Source of the DNA: Paraconiothyrium sp. Pb-2020
Taxonomy: Eukaryota > Ascomycota > Dothideomycetes > Pleosporales > Didymosphaeriaceae
NCBI GenBank assembly: GCA_022419385.1
Contig: JAJUBI010000003.1
Span: 1,550,001-1,614,000 of the forward strand
Reading direction: 5' to 3'
DNA length: 64,000 bases
Shown: positions 32,497 to 44,106 of the stretch, one piece after another
How positions within the stretch are numbered: the first letter of the stretch is position 1
How the letters are laid out: each line of letters starts with the position of its first letter
Position numbers and translations under genes: made by a program
Notes under the pieces: generated by a model
Database searches by the model: none
What the model saw: only the letters and a program-made list of their open reading frames with translations
What the model was told of the DNA's origin: nothing

Positions 32497-34598
32497 GCGC
32501 CTTGTCCTGATATAAAAGGGTCATGAACTTTCACTTCTGTACACATTTTGTGAAGTAGCCTGTGGCTCTTGCACATAGCACTGTTTATCGCATGGGCCGC
32601 ATGGCCGCCTTCTTTCATTGGGTCGGACTTGGAGTGAGCTGGCTCGGGAAAAGTGAGGGAGGAAAGACAGTATTACGATAGGAAGCATCTGACAATCGAT
32701 TGTCTTTTCTCACTTTACTTGCTCATTTTTCGCATCTGTGTTTTCCCAAGATGCTCATGATGGCGTTGGCTTGGAGTTGGAGATTAACCAATCTTGTTTC
32801 CTTTGTTTCACTAGATCCATCTGGGATGGTACCGGAGTTTGTGCCTTTGTACAGCTTAGAGGAAATCTAAAACGCTTCACACTACATATGACTTTGACAT
32901 ATAGACGTGCAAACATGTTTCTTAATGCGATGCTTGATGTGTTCAACTTGACACGGCGGCAATGTATTCTATCTTTGGATCGTTATGCTGCGCTTTCCCT
33001 GGCAGGCATCAGATCTATCTTTGGTTCCTCATGACTCTCCTGACACTGCAAACATGTTTCCTTACGCAAAGTATCTACCGCCCCTCTTGACAGCTGGCTC
33101 ATCATGGCTCCTCAAACACTGCTGTCACGATGCGCTCGCGAAGGAACGAGGCAGTGCGCTTCATGTACGGCGCAAGTTGCCTTTTCGCGCGGATTGCAGC
33201 AGGATCCTCAGTGCTGGGTTCTAGAACGCCCGGCCTCGGTTTAGGCGTCTTGCTTATGATCCCAGCGTCAGTAGGATTGCTGCGAGCGAGCGGGCAAGGA
33301 CCATGTTCGCCCTCTCGCCTGTGGCGTTGGGAGCTGGATGGGCTAATCACCGGTTTTGATGACGTCGGGAGATGGTGGTTGTGCTGAGCGTTTCGAAATA
33401 CGAGACGCGAAATTTATCTGCGAAGCACGCGATATTCCACTACTGGGCTAGATATGGATGAGCTAGAGCTTAGCGTGTTAAGGAAGAATTTCTTAATATA
33501 CGAGTTCACTATATGGACATTGGAGATGATAATTTCTCCGTACAGGTCGGTTTCCTAGACTCTGGTCATACCACGGGCTACACGTAAAGTGCATGTGTGA
33601 ACCAGTGTCCTACGAAGGCGGCCTCACGGCGAAAATGTCTCCCGCCAGAATTCGCATTGGTCCAGCACGGAATGGATGGGCTGAGACCTACGGCGGGTGA
33701 GGTGACGTGAGGCGCGAGTGACACAACGTCTATCAATACGCATGCGGTGCCACGACACGATGTGGCGGTCTGCAATGCACGGCGCTGTAAGGTACGGTGC
33801 GTCTACGCTGCAACGCTGATCTTGGACCCTCGTGCGCTGCATACGCGTGGTGCAGCTCCTGCTCGAGCATACGTAGCTATCCTCCAGGTACTGTTGATCG
33901 AACGGGCGGAAAGTTAACGTGTTGACTTCAATAACATCTGTGCCGCAGCTAGACACTCTGTCTCAGCCGCCCGTCGCACACCCGCAGCACGCGGAATGAA
34001 GGCAACAACGTGTTTCTGCGGGTGCTGCTCGATCAGGCGTTGATGTTGTGGTACGTTTGACGGGCGGAGACAGAATGGGTGAGCTGAAATGGTTCCGAGC
34101 TTGTACGACGATAACACCTGGGCATCGTTGCGGGAACGTGAGAATGGAAGGGATTTATGGCGTGACAGAGCACGGCAATAAGTCATGTGGTGAACCGGGA
34201 CCGTTTTGGCGTTTTGAGACATGGTGATAAGATAATGAAGGTAAAGTCTCGGGCGAAGGACGTTCTGTAGCGTTGTACGACATGAGGGTAGAACTAGCGA
34301 AGCGCAACACAAGGATCTTCTGGGTTAGGAGGAAAACGATGAAGTGCTGAGTTCATAATACTCTATCATATTCAAGTAGAGCGTACTGCATGTGAGCATA
34401 TCGAGAGGGTATATTGTAACGCCATACTTTAGTACAATGTGACTGCTACCACAAGACCCGGCGAGTCCCCAAGGGCAATGATCGCACTTTCCGGGGTGCA
34501 TCATCCTGTCAAACGGCATATTGGGTAGCGCTGTCAATCCTAGAGAGTGTTTCGTATTCATCAGTCGTGAAGAGTGTCGAGCGCTTGAGTATCGCCCC
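32497..34598. other. Intergenic, nothing recognised
   Basis: 3' side of the Ser/Pro-rich gene, then about 2 kb with only unsupported frames (for example 33914-34312 minus). Confidence 0.4.
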
Positions 34599-35624
34599 TC
34601 ACCATCTCCTGCCGTACTGATACGCACCGTAGCCGCGCCGTCGGGCCCATGGCTGGTGATATGACGAGTAGTCTCGCTCGCCCGACAGCCCCAGCTGGCT
34701 CGCGATATTCACATATCCCTCATCAGATCTCGTAGCCCCTTTCATATCGACCTTCCCACTGAAACCACCACCGATATCGTCCTCCCATTTCGCTCGGCAA
34801 TAGGGACAAGTAGCCCTACCCGTGCCCTTGGCAGCGATCCAAGATTGCATGCAGCCCTTGTGTACGTTGTTTCCGCATGCAGCCTTGCAGTAGACGATGG
34901 CTTCCTTCCCAGGCTCGAAGTCGCAATAACAGATGGGGCATTCGCCCTCAATCATCTTTCGGTTTCCATCCAGTTCAGTCTCATGTTGGTCCTCGTCGCC
35001 CAAATCTGCGCTCGGTATCGGCGCGGCGTTATGGAAGAGTTCTCGTAGCTCGGACGATGTGAGCGCAAGCTGGTAGCCAATATTCTCCGGCGCCCTGAGA
35101 ACGCGTAGCATGACATAAACGATATGTTTGCATTGGTTTCCTTTTTTCGCATGTGGACAATCGCAACTTGGAACGTGCCCAATGTGCTGCGTATACACAT
35201 TGCCCGTCGAACCCGCCATTATTATCTTCTCCTCCGGTACGTCGTCGGTGCCGACGCGCTCGCGAGATATGACGGTGAGGCGCTGACCCAATGCGCGCGC
35301 TTTGATTTCGAGATAGGACTGTGGAGGATGTGGTCGGAAGCGACGTAGGCGTTTTTCTTCGTCTTTGCCCTTGTCGCCCTGTGCTGTCTTCTTTGGAGAC
35401 TTCGTACGCTTGTCGCTGGTGTCGTCCGCAGTCAGGTCGATTACTTCGTGCTTTGCGGTAGGCTTTGCACTGGGTTTGCGCTTCTTGGAGTTGGGAGATG
35501 GTTCGTAAAGGGCATAGTCTTTTTCATCGCTGTCGTCACGATATGAAGCTTGCTTGCGCTTGCGCGACGACCTTGATGAAGCGGCGCGCGCGCCTTGTGT
35601 GGTGACCGATGGCGCAGTGAACAT
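34599..35624 (-). CDS. SWIM-RING zinc-finger protein with SUMO-interacting-type motif; probable E3 ubiquitin ligase
   Basis: 341 aa from the ATG at 35624 (MFTAPSVTTQGARAASSRSS). The frame stays open upstream to 35849, but that stretch is Pro/His/Arg-rich and looks like leader. Order: basic Ser-rich N-terminus with SRKRKQ; EVIDLTADD (about residues 55-63), a canonical hydrophobic-acidic SUMO-interacting motif; a SWIM finger CDCPHAKKGNQCKH (CxCx8CxH); then a C-terminal RING finger beginning CPICYCDFEPGKE and ending ATCPYCRAKW. SWIM plus RING is the architecture of MEX/ZSWIM2-type ubiquitin ligases. Together with the SIM-like motif this suggests a nuclear SUMO-responsive ligase; that part is inference. 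Confidence 0.82.
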   Translation of the reverse strand: MFTAPSVTTQGARAASSRSSRKRKQASYRDDSDEKDYALYEPSPNSKKRKPSAKPTAKHEVIDLTADDTSDKRTKSPKKTAQGDKGKDEEKRLRRFRPHPPQSYLEIKARALGQRLTVISRERVGTDDVPEEKIIMAGSTGNVYTQHIGHVPSCDCPHAKKGNQCKHIVYVMLRVLRAPENIGYQLALTSSELRELFHNAAPIPSADLGDEDQHETELDGNRKMIEGECPICYCDFEPGKEAIVYCKAACGNNVHKGCMQSWIAAKGTGRATCPYCRAKWEDDIGGGFSGKVDMKGATRSDEGYVNIASQLGLSGERDYSSYHQPWARRRGYGAYQYGRRW

Positions 35625-36670
35625 ATCGCAGCTCGTTGTTGACTTCAATGGATTTGCGCAATGATGTGAGAGGCGCCAAGTTGTTGCAGGAATGGTCAAG
35701 TGTGGAGGTGGAGCGTTGACACGGTTGTGGCGAAGGCTGGGGTGAGTCCACTGGTATACCCGTAGACGGAAATGCGGGGATAAGATTGGACGCGCTAGTG
35801 CAGCGATCGCACGTGATGGTTGGACTTCCAAGGTTTGCACAACCACCATTCATAGAGTCTGGCGGACATATTCTTTTAGTCGGACACAGATCTATGAATA
35901 GGTCGCTTTATCTCGGCCGCGCAGGAGGCCACGTAACGCTCTCTCCGCTGGTATGCTCGTGATAATATGTTTTGAGAACCAAGATCAAAGGCTCCTCCCA
36001 TGAACGCAGTGCATGTTTGAGAGGGGCACCTTCATGGGGACATATGGATTAAACATCAAGTAAATCATGAAGTTGAACGATCTAGAATGATAACGAAGAC
36101 TCGTGGCTCTTCCAGTCTGATGCGATGCATGCCCATGTGACTATCGGAGCAACAGGGTACAAATGGGTCCACTTGAGTATATCCCTGACACTACAAAGAA
36201 AGGAAGAGCAAGTTAAAGTGAAGGAAGCCTTAGCACAGTAGCAAAGATGCTCCACATTACGGGATCTAAGATCAACATCCCCAGATTTTCAAGGGGTTAA
36301 ATGATGCCGAAGGATTGGGGGAAAAGACTTTGGAGTATCAGTGAAGTGGATAGAGCCACGACTGATATTAGAAATCAAAGACTATTGGTAAGAAGGAAGA
36401 CAGCTGTTTAGCTCCAGCAAGAATGACTTCAAGAGCGCAGGAACCTTCCCGGAAACGAGAGAGAGGGTCGGGGTGCCAGCCTAATACACGTTGCGTCAGT
36501 GATCAAGATTACGAGACTGACTTGAAGTATTTTCAGATCAGTCTGTTGGAAACGGTAACCGGAATGACCCTGAAGGATCTTGATTGCATGTGCAAGACAA
36601 TATGTTTCTTTGTCGTAAGAATAATCGGAGCTGATGAAAGTTTTCAGCGTGTTGCTCGTAGTATTGAGAG
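35625..36670. other. Intergenic, nothing recognised
   Basis: Promoter of the SWIM-RING gene and 3' flank of the oxidoreductase relic. The 83-codon frame at 36423-36674 is unsupported. Confidence 0.4.
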
Positions 36671-37933
36671 CTAAATCCGTGGCTTTGTGGTGTTCGGGAG
36701 CGTAGTGTAAGCCAAATTTAAAACATCAATGTCATGGTGATGTCCCATAATCAGTTGGACCAAAATCTTTGCGCTACCCATTGCGAGTGCGACACCACAG
36801 AATCCATGGCCTGAACAAATGAAAACGCCGGAAGGATCGCCGGAGGTGTCATCAATACCGAACGGCGCTGTAGCTTGGTACGTGGCACTGCAGCAATGAC
36901 AGGAAGGTTCGAAACAGGGGAAGGACGAAATCCTCTACCCTGGCTAACAACGTCAATTTCCTGATAGTTTTCCTCGTTTCCGGTTCCATCAGAGAAGTTA
37001 ACAAACCGTCGAACAGAGTGAAGTAGTTCATGGATATTGCCCGCATCAGGACTTTCGTTGGCTATTGGATCGGGAAGATGCGCTGGTTGGTTAATCTGCG
37101 CAGTAACCCATATTGTTTGGTCATTCCTAGCGCTGAATTCGAGCTTGTGACCCACGATAGAATCCATAAATACCGCTGAAAGTGAGTCTTTGAGTATTTC
37201 ATGCGGGGTTTTGAATACTACATAGTCCCCTGCAATCGGTGCGAATTGCAAGTCCACTTGTGATCCCGGGAAAAGTCTTGCGAACAAACTGGCTGTCCAT
37301 GGACCAGCCGCCAGTATTAGGTCTTTGACTTTGATCTCAACTTCTCCCTATGATTTGCTGTGTTATCTTACTGATTTAGGTGTTCTTTCTGTAGATAACT
37401 CAACGGAGTGTAGATCTGTGGATGTCTCGATCTTGATCCCCATTTCCTCACAGCGAGATTTTAGCCATGCTCCAAAAGCAACCGGGTTCCTACGCAGGAG
37501 TGAGTGAGAACCATCTTGAGTGGTAGATTTTGCTTACACAGTATCGCTGAAAGACCGGTTTGTGGTTCCACATGAGCATCCCACTGGACCTCCGTTCTCA
37601 GCCAATGGGGAAGCCGACCACTTCCCTCGTCGACGCTGAACAATGACCGCTCTCGAAACCCAGTTTTTGATTTGAATTCATCATCCATTGCGAGCGTTAC
37701 GTATGTTTTATATAAGTACCCGGCTAATGGGAGTACCTTCTCATACATTTCTGTTGGAATGATACATCCGGAGTTGGGTTCGGACGCTCGCGCGAAAGCA
37801 CTGTCATTTATGTCGATTACTATGGTTCACCGTGATCCGCCTGATCGCTTTTGCGCGAGAACCAGTTGATATGCAATCGAGAGCCGATGACACCAGTACC
37901 GACGACTACAGTTGCATCCGTCGCATTTGCCCA
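36671..37933 (-). pseudogene. FAD-dependent oxidoreductase (DAO family) pseudogene
   Basis: Blocks of one DAO-family flavoenzyme appear in order on the minus strand in different frames. The FAD-binding Rossmann motif is ATVVVGTGVIG (about 37900). After a one-base loss near 37880-37886 comes SIAYQLVLAQKRSGGSR, then an in-frame TGA (37827-37829), TIVIDINDSAFARASEPNSG and MYEKVLPLAGYLYKTYVTL. A splice candidate near 37540 leads to NPVAFGAWLKSRCEEMGIK. Next come KVKDLILAAGPWTASLFARL and GDYVVFKTPHEILKDSLS. After another frame break near 36876-36885 the C-terminal block is SGHGFCGVALAMGSAKILVQ. The codon expected to be the start reads TGG, not ATG. Related to sarcosine/fructosyl-amine-oxidase-like enzymes. 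Function is almost certainly lost. Confidence 0.8.
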
Positions 37934-38541
37934 CTGTTCGGAGCCGGCAGGCAAGAGTCGCCATGTTCGTGCCGAGAACATTTGCTCAATGCAAGTTAGC
38001 ATTGGGACGAACAAGGACAAAAGCGGATGCTGGACATTCCGTTGGGTGCAGCGCTGCCAGCGAAAGTACCATCTCCGAAAGGTGCCACCAGGTGCCAGGG
38101 TGTTTGCCTGGATACCAACCATTGGAAGCTTACGATGTCACGACGATCAAATCAGTAATTAAAGATTTCTCGACGAACGAAGCGATCGAGTACCCTGACA
38201 TTCAGCGTAGTTCAAACAGCTTGCAATTGATGTCGCACAGTGAGATCAATGTAATGGTGTACCACGTTGAATACGGACGTACATAGCTTTGCAAATTTAT
38301 GGTCGGTTAACGGCTACTGTGATGCTTCACGTCGCCTTGAAAAACATTGATGTAAGATAACGAGGATCTCGATTGAGTTGGCCGAGAAATCTTACAAAAG
38401 CCCAGGACATCAAAGATGTAGCAGGGCATTGGACCCTCCCTTGTTTCGCGCTAGCCGCTTACGCACCTGACTTGGCGACACGGTTTCTCGACTTCAACAT
38501 GTCGAACACCGCAGCAATCACCCCACGCTCGATCCCTCACC
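37934..38541. other. Divergent promoter region between oxidoreductase relic and p24 gene
   Basis: No supported coding sequence; the frames here are shadows. Confidence 0.4.
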
Positions 38542-39310
38542 ATGTGGCGACCGTCCGTGTTCCTCGCCGCTGTCCTCGCGGTTCCATCGCAGGCACTCCA
38601 CTTCTTCATTGACGGCGCAGTCCAGAAGTGCTTCTTCGAGGAGCTGCCAAAGGACACGCTGGTCGTTGGTATGCGCACCAAACCAACGAACTTCTTGGGG
38701 TACTAAAACTAATTCATGTAGGCCACTACGACGCCAAAGTATGGGACGATGCTACGAAGGACTACATTTCTAAACCCGAAGTCGGCGTCTTCATCACCGT
38801 CGAGGAAACCTTCGATAACAACCACCGCGTAGTAGCCCAGCGTGGCTCTGGCAACGGCAAATTCACCTTCAGCGCTGCCGACAGCGGCGAGCACCGACTA
38901 TGCGTGGTACCCCAGAATGTACAACAGGGTGGTGCATGGTTTGGCAGTGGCATCCACGCGAGCGTCAAGTTCACGCTGGATCTGGCAATTGGAGAGACGA
39001 GCAAGATTGAGAGCACGGACAAGACCAAGCTTGATGATTTGTCGCAGAAGGTCAGGGACTTGAATAGCAGGCTGCAGGACGTGAGGAGGGAGCAGGTGTT
39101 TCAGCGAGTACGTGATATCAACGAGCACATCGAGGGCAAGGATGCTAATAACCAGTGCAGGAGCGTGAAGCCGAATTCCGCGACCAATCCGAGCATACCA
39201 ACGCCCGTGTCGTTCGATGGTCGCTCATCCAGCTTGCCGTCCTCGGCATTACCTGCGCATGGCAGCTGTCGCATTTGCGCGCTTTCTTCATCAAGCAGAA
39301 GCTCACGTAA
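38542..39310 (+). CDS. p24/EMP24-family cargo receptor (GOLD domain)
   Basis: Exons 38542-38668, 38722-39107 and 39161-39310 (53-bp introns, GTATGC and GTACGT donors; the first has a CTAAAACTAAT branch region) give 220 aa. p24 proteins cycle between ER and Golgi and help COPII sort GPI proteins. A signal peptide ends near residue 19 (PSQALHFF). The GOLD domain has its paired cysteines (QKCFFEEL and EHRLCVVPQ). A coiled coil follows (KVRDLNSRLQDVRREQVFQR), then one membrane helix (WSLIQLAVLGITCAW). The tail AFFIKQKLT carries FF for COPII export and KxKxx for COPI retrieval. It looks closest to the p24-alpha (ERP1-like) group; subgroup is uncertain. Confidence 0.9.
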
Positions 39311-40159
39311 GAAGTGACATTTACGAGTCGGGACGGAGCGGGGCAATATCATGTTATGGCTGGGAAAACGTTCAAGCAGCTCTTATGGGCTTCTGGGTGC
39401 ATTGGTGGTCTGTATTGTAGGATCTGGCGTTGTTACCTGGGTCTCGATTAGCGACGGCGATAGAATTGAAACACGTATCATGTCAGGCGTATAATCACAA
39501 TGTGGGTTCACAGCGAGCATCAATAGCAATGGGGTACGAGGGCGCTGCCCACAGTTGAGCTGCTCTTTTGGGTTTATGAGTGTGTCTCATGCTGACGTTC
39601 TGCATCAATTGCGTCCCAACTGGCCGCTTTAAAAATTGGTGTATTCATTTCACGTACTGTCGCCATGCCCAGGCTTTTGCGAGCCAATGCCCATTTCTCC
39701 AGCAGATCGCACGCCCGTCATACTGATTGCAAGGCGTCGTATTGCTTTACCTCCAACGCTGTTTCGCGGGCACGCCGCTGGGAGGACCGTCTTTAACGCA
39801 AGGGCGTGGATCGAGGCGCTGGCCGTGGGCGCCGAGCTGTCCTGGAGTTAATTGCCGCCTTTTGAACAGGCACTCGTGCAGCAGCTGCAGCATCATGTCA
39901 CCGCAACGAGCTCGGCGAGCTCAAGGTACATGGCAAGACGGCTTTGGGGTAAGCACTTGCCACATACCCACAGATTGGACGCTCAACTGCACATACATGT
40001 ACAGCTTCGCTTACAATTTTGCGCCCTGCCGCACTTGCAAACGCAGCACCCTGACTCTACACAGCAACGTCGCAGGTCCTAACAACTCACTGCACAACAT
40101 CTTCCTCAAGTGCTCAGCAGCGCTGAAGCAGCTCAATGAAAAGGGTCGCGTCGCCCGGA
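39311..40159. other. Intergenic between p24 gene and U2 snRNA
   Basis: Frames at 39636-40164 overlap the 3' part of the RNA gene and have no domain. Confidence 0.4.
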
Positions 40160-40331
40160 GATAGTGCAAATACACGGGGACACTGTGGCCTCAACTATGA
40201 GCAAGCCCAGGGAGAGGAGGCCCGGGTACAAAAATAGGAATAATCGTGAATGAGACCGTAGTCTCGTTTTAGCGATTAAACTAAAAAGAACAGATACTAC
40301 ACTTGATCTAAGCCAAAAGGCAAAGAGAGCT
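40160..40331 (-). ncRNA. U2 spliceosomal snRNA
   Basis: The minus strand from about 40331 reads ctctctttgccttttggctt and agatcaagtgtagtatctgt, the invariant U2 5' region. The branch-site recognition GTAGTA is at 40295-40300, followed by tctttttagtttaatcgc and the stem IIa sequence. An Sm site (tatttttgt) lies at 40229-40236. Downstream GC-rich stems (gggcctc...gaggcc, then agtg...cact) match stem-loops III and IV. The 5' end is set by homology to within a base or two; the 3' end near 40160 is approximate. Confidence 0.93.
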
Positions 40332-42136
40332 AAGGAAGAGAAGAGGGTGAGGGCGGCGACGGGTTTATATAGACTGTGGGACGCGCTAGTGTGCCAAGGC
40401 GCTAAAGAATCACGTGAGCTTGCAAAAGCTGGAGATCAGAAAGGTGGGTGACCGTGACGGCACGGCTGTAGAATCGAGCAGAAAACCGGAAACATGCAAC
40501 ACATCAATATGTGAACGCCGGTCTTGCAGTCAGTAACAGGTTGTTAGTGGCGCGGTAGGTTGCAAAAGCAGGTCACCAAGACCCAGGGCGTGTTGGGGCC
40601 GCAGAGACGGGCGGGCGCGTGTTCGTCGTGGTCGAACTTCTCTTGACATATGCTCTCCTGCTTGTTAAACTGTAGAACATGATTGAGCCTGCTCGTATCT
40701 ACGATCTCGTTTCGTTTTCGTACAGAATCTCGTGTTGAAAGCGTGCTGCCGTGGTAGATGCGAAACGGTATGTAATCGCATTTTGAGCTCCAATTCCATC
40801 GTACACTTTACAGACACTTTGCCTATCATTTTCGGCACCAAATGCGCAAGCATACCTGAACAGCGGCGCGATTGCTCGCCCATCTCTATCTTCTCAATTA
40901 GGTTTTGGGTGAATGAAAGCGAGCGGTAGGGCGAAATTCGATTCGCGGACTAATGTAAGTATTGCGAGTGTTTCGTGGTGTGAAATGACTCTCTCCCTTA
41001 AGAGAATCAAAGACTATGTCAAGTTCAGTGGCCTTTGCTAGCGTGTCAACTTGTTATATCCATCGTGTTGATCACAGTGGCCGAAGGAACAAATCGGACT
41101 TCTGGCGGTAGCACCTCCCGCGAGTGAACACCCACACTACAGTATCACATTACAATTATAGATACATATCATACAGTGAGTTACCCTAGGGTATACAATG
41201 CCACACAGCACTCACCGACGTTTGTTAGTGACTAGCTGACCTTTGATTTGAAGAGAGTCCGGGGTCGTCCTTCATCCTCCATGGACCCGACTTTCTTCTT
41301 CCAGTCACTTACAGTCGCTGTCAATGGTGTTAGTACTCTGTGTTAACCCGGGCTGAGCGATGCAGTGCCCGAATAGTTCACAAGACTGCGGCAATGGCAC
41401 GCTCAACTAGCAGGTCAATACCTACTCTGATGCGATGCCGACTTTACCGTCATTTCAAATATGGTCTGACGGGAAAGGTGGTGGTAAAACTACACAATGT
41501 GGTAAAGAGTGGCATGACATACGTCTAGTGCAGGTCTCCGGCATGCAGACTTTGTTGATGCCAAATGGAAGGAGCTGTATGGGCATCAATTTGATGATAT
41601 ACCTACAGCACTATGTCACCGTTACTATCACCTCGTCGTTCTTGAAGCTTCATTGCAATCACACGATGTCGATGCCGCGTCGTTGGCATCCTACCTAGCG
41701 TTGCAGCGATTGGTCTCTAGGTGATGCAGGACTAATGTCCCAAAGGAATTGGAACCTGGTCAGGGAATGAGGAGAAGTGAAGTGGATTGAAGGGAGCGAG
41801 GACGTCCTTCTGTGTAGGATGACTCGTACTATGGATGCGTGTATATGTGTTTCTAGAAGAAGGGCATGGTCTGGGTGAGGTTCGATGATCTAGTACATCT
41901 TTGATTCAATGGTGTTGAAGCACTTGACAACATGAGTTTTAAGTGCGCACGAGCCTCTTCATCGAAATGGGACGCAGAAGAAAGCTTGTGTTTATAGTGA
42001 AGTCGGAAAGGTAGCGAGTAGGATTTGAAATTGATGTTGAAGCCTCGGATACGGCCCATCCTGGAAGACTATGATTGACCCACCTATGGACGCCGACGCT
42101 ATGCTACCAAGATCATGACTGTTTAGAGGGAAGACA
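40332..42136. other. Intergenic between U2 and SWC4
   Basis: Apart from the U2 promoter nothing is recognised. Small frames at 41340-41698 and 41853-42059 have no support. Confidence 0.4.
40364..40371 (-). promoter_or_regulatory. TATA box of the U2 snRNA gene
   Basis: tatataaa on the minus strand, about 33 bp upstream of the U2 5' end, the correct spacing for a polymerase II TATA element. A CT-rich initiator stretch lies between. Confidence 0.65.
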
Positions 42137-44106
42137 TTACTTCCTCGCCCGTTTCGAGCTCTGAACACTACCCTGGCTCAAGACACTGGCGCTCCTCTTG
42201 TGTGCCGTGCTCGCTGCCCGACTGACAGTCTCGCTTGGCACCCTGCTATCCTCCTCACCCTCCGCATCCTCGTCGTCTTCCTCACCCTCAGCATCAGCGT
42301 CGACTTCTCCATCATCATCCCCATGCTCATCTCCGTCGCCGTCGTTGTCATCATCGTCCGCTTCCCCTTCGCCGTCCAGACCAGGCGTCTGCTCCTGCGA
42401 GTCAGGAACCTCGTGCTTCGCCTGCGGCTCCACTGACGTCCCATTCGAAAAAGACGGGTCGCCAGTTTGGACTTCTGAACTGCGACGCAACTTCATTTGC
42501 TCCAGAACGCGGCTTTCGCCCTCCTCCTTCTCGCGTACTTTTCGCACGTCGAGCAGCTTACTCACCTTGCCGATGAGCTGCTCAAACACCTCGGAGACCT
42601 TGCTTGTGGGTAGACTGATGACTTCACTGACGCCCAATTCTGCGAGCGCAGCCGCGATCTTCTGCGTTTGCACATTACTTTTTGCTTGCCGCATTTTTAG
42701 TAGCTTGTCTGAGCCGAAAGTAACGCCTGAGGTGAGACGATCGTGGGTGGAGACGTTGTAGCGGTATTCTTGCTGTGGTGACAGTGTGCGAATGGGTGTT
42801 TGTGCGGACTGGTTGGTGGCCATTGACTGGCGGCGCGCGGCAGCGGACAGTTGGGCGTTGGCTGAGGATGGGGTTTGAATGAGATCGTTGGTATTGAGGC
42901 TGATGCGGGAAGGACCGGTGGCTCCGCCCGAGGCGCGCTTTTTGCTCCTGTCTTGCGCGAAGAGTTGTGAGAACAGTGCCTGCAGAGCCTGTGACGATGT
43001 GAAGGAAGCCAAGCCTGCGGAAACCTGCTGGTTCGCGGAGGGATGCTCTAAACGTGCGCGCAGCTCCTCGCGTTCTGCGTCGAGGCGGTTGGCGGCCATG
43101 TTGATGCGCTGTAGTTCTGCGAGCAAGAACTCCTCCTCTTTAACTTCGTCCATGCTCCGGTTCATCAACGCAGCCGCCAGAAGCTTTCGATTACCTTCAA
43201 GCTCAGGATTGAATTTGGAGAGCGTCTCGTAGAGTGTGTATTGTTCCGCGTCCATCTGCATCTCCGGTATCCGTAACTTCATCAGCTTCGCCGAGATGTG
43301 ATAGAATCGTGCCTTGAGGTCTTCCACGGTCCGTTGCTTGGGCGGTGCAAAGGGTAGTGCAGCCAGCGCTTGGCTCGCATCCCCATTCACCGTCTCTTGC
43401 GTCAGATGTGACTTATTCGCGGGCTGATAGTCGTAGCGATCCCATATAACGGCCCACCGATATGAGTAGTCCTTCACGACCTCGAAAAGGTAGTCCGTCT
43501 CTTCCCGGCTCCAGTCATCGCTTCGCAGATACGCATCGTATTCTTCGTCGGTAAACGTAGGTAGATCGACCTGGATGCTATACTTCAGGAAGTCCCCACT
43601 GTTCTCAATGTAAGGCTCCACGTTATCAGAGTCTTCCATAGGAGCATCATCGCCGTCTTGTACAGGTGGGGCGATTGTGGGTTTCCGTCTCCAGTGCTTG
43701 AGGATGAGGCCGTCGTGGCGCGCTTGGTTTACGAAGGGCTGCTGTACCCTAATTCTCATATATCAGCACTTTTATGATCCAGTCTGTAGCGTCCAATACG
43801 CATACCATTTCTTCGCCGGCCCTTGATTCTGTCGCTTCGCGCGATACGCCTTCTTTTCCTCATAGACTGCGACCGGCGGTGGTCGCTCACCATACAGCGC
43901 CGCGACTTCACGTGCAACACCCTCTATAAACGTCCAGTTAGCCAAACCAAGCCTGAGAGGTATTGCGCAGCCTTGAAATATGCCACCAACGTACGTATCC
44001 TTCTTACGGGCGCCGCAGCCTTTGCCCGCTTCTGCACGGCGCTCTTCTGTGCATCGCCGCCTATCGGCAGCCCAAGCATGTCGCGCACATCGCGGCCAGA
44101 CGCCAT
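42137..44106 (-). CDS. SWC4: SWC4/DMAP1-like subunit of SWR1 and NuA4 complexes
   Basis: Exons 43995-44106, 43806-43923 and 42137-43748 (71- and 57-bp introns) give 613 aa. SWC4 (DMAP1 in animals) is shared by the SWR1 remodeller, which deposits H2A.Z, and the NuA4 acetyltransferase. The N-terminus MASGRDVRDMLGLPIGG matches family starts. Then come GVAREVAALYGERPPPVAVY and ARHDGLILKHWRRK. The SANT/Myb-like domain contains FTDEEYDAYLRSDDWSREET and YSYRWAVIWDRYDY, followed by RTVEDLKARFYHIS. A long helix (LLAELQRINMAANRLDAERE) and an extended acidic tail (Glu/Asp/Gly, about residues 530-590) precede a basic end. Junctions are in frame with conserved residues across both introns. Gene intact. 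Confidence 0.9.

Noticed and set aside
42198..42761. 187-codon plus-strand Ser-rich frame
   Set aside because: Exact antisense of the acidic tail of SWC4.
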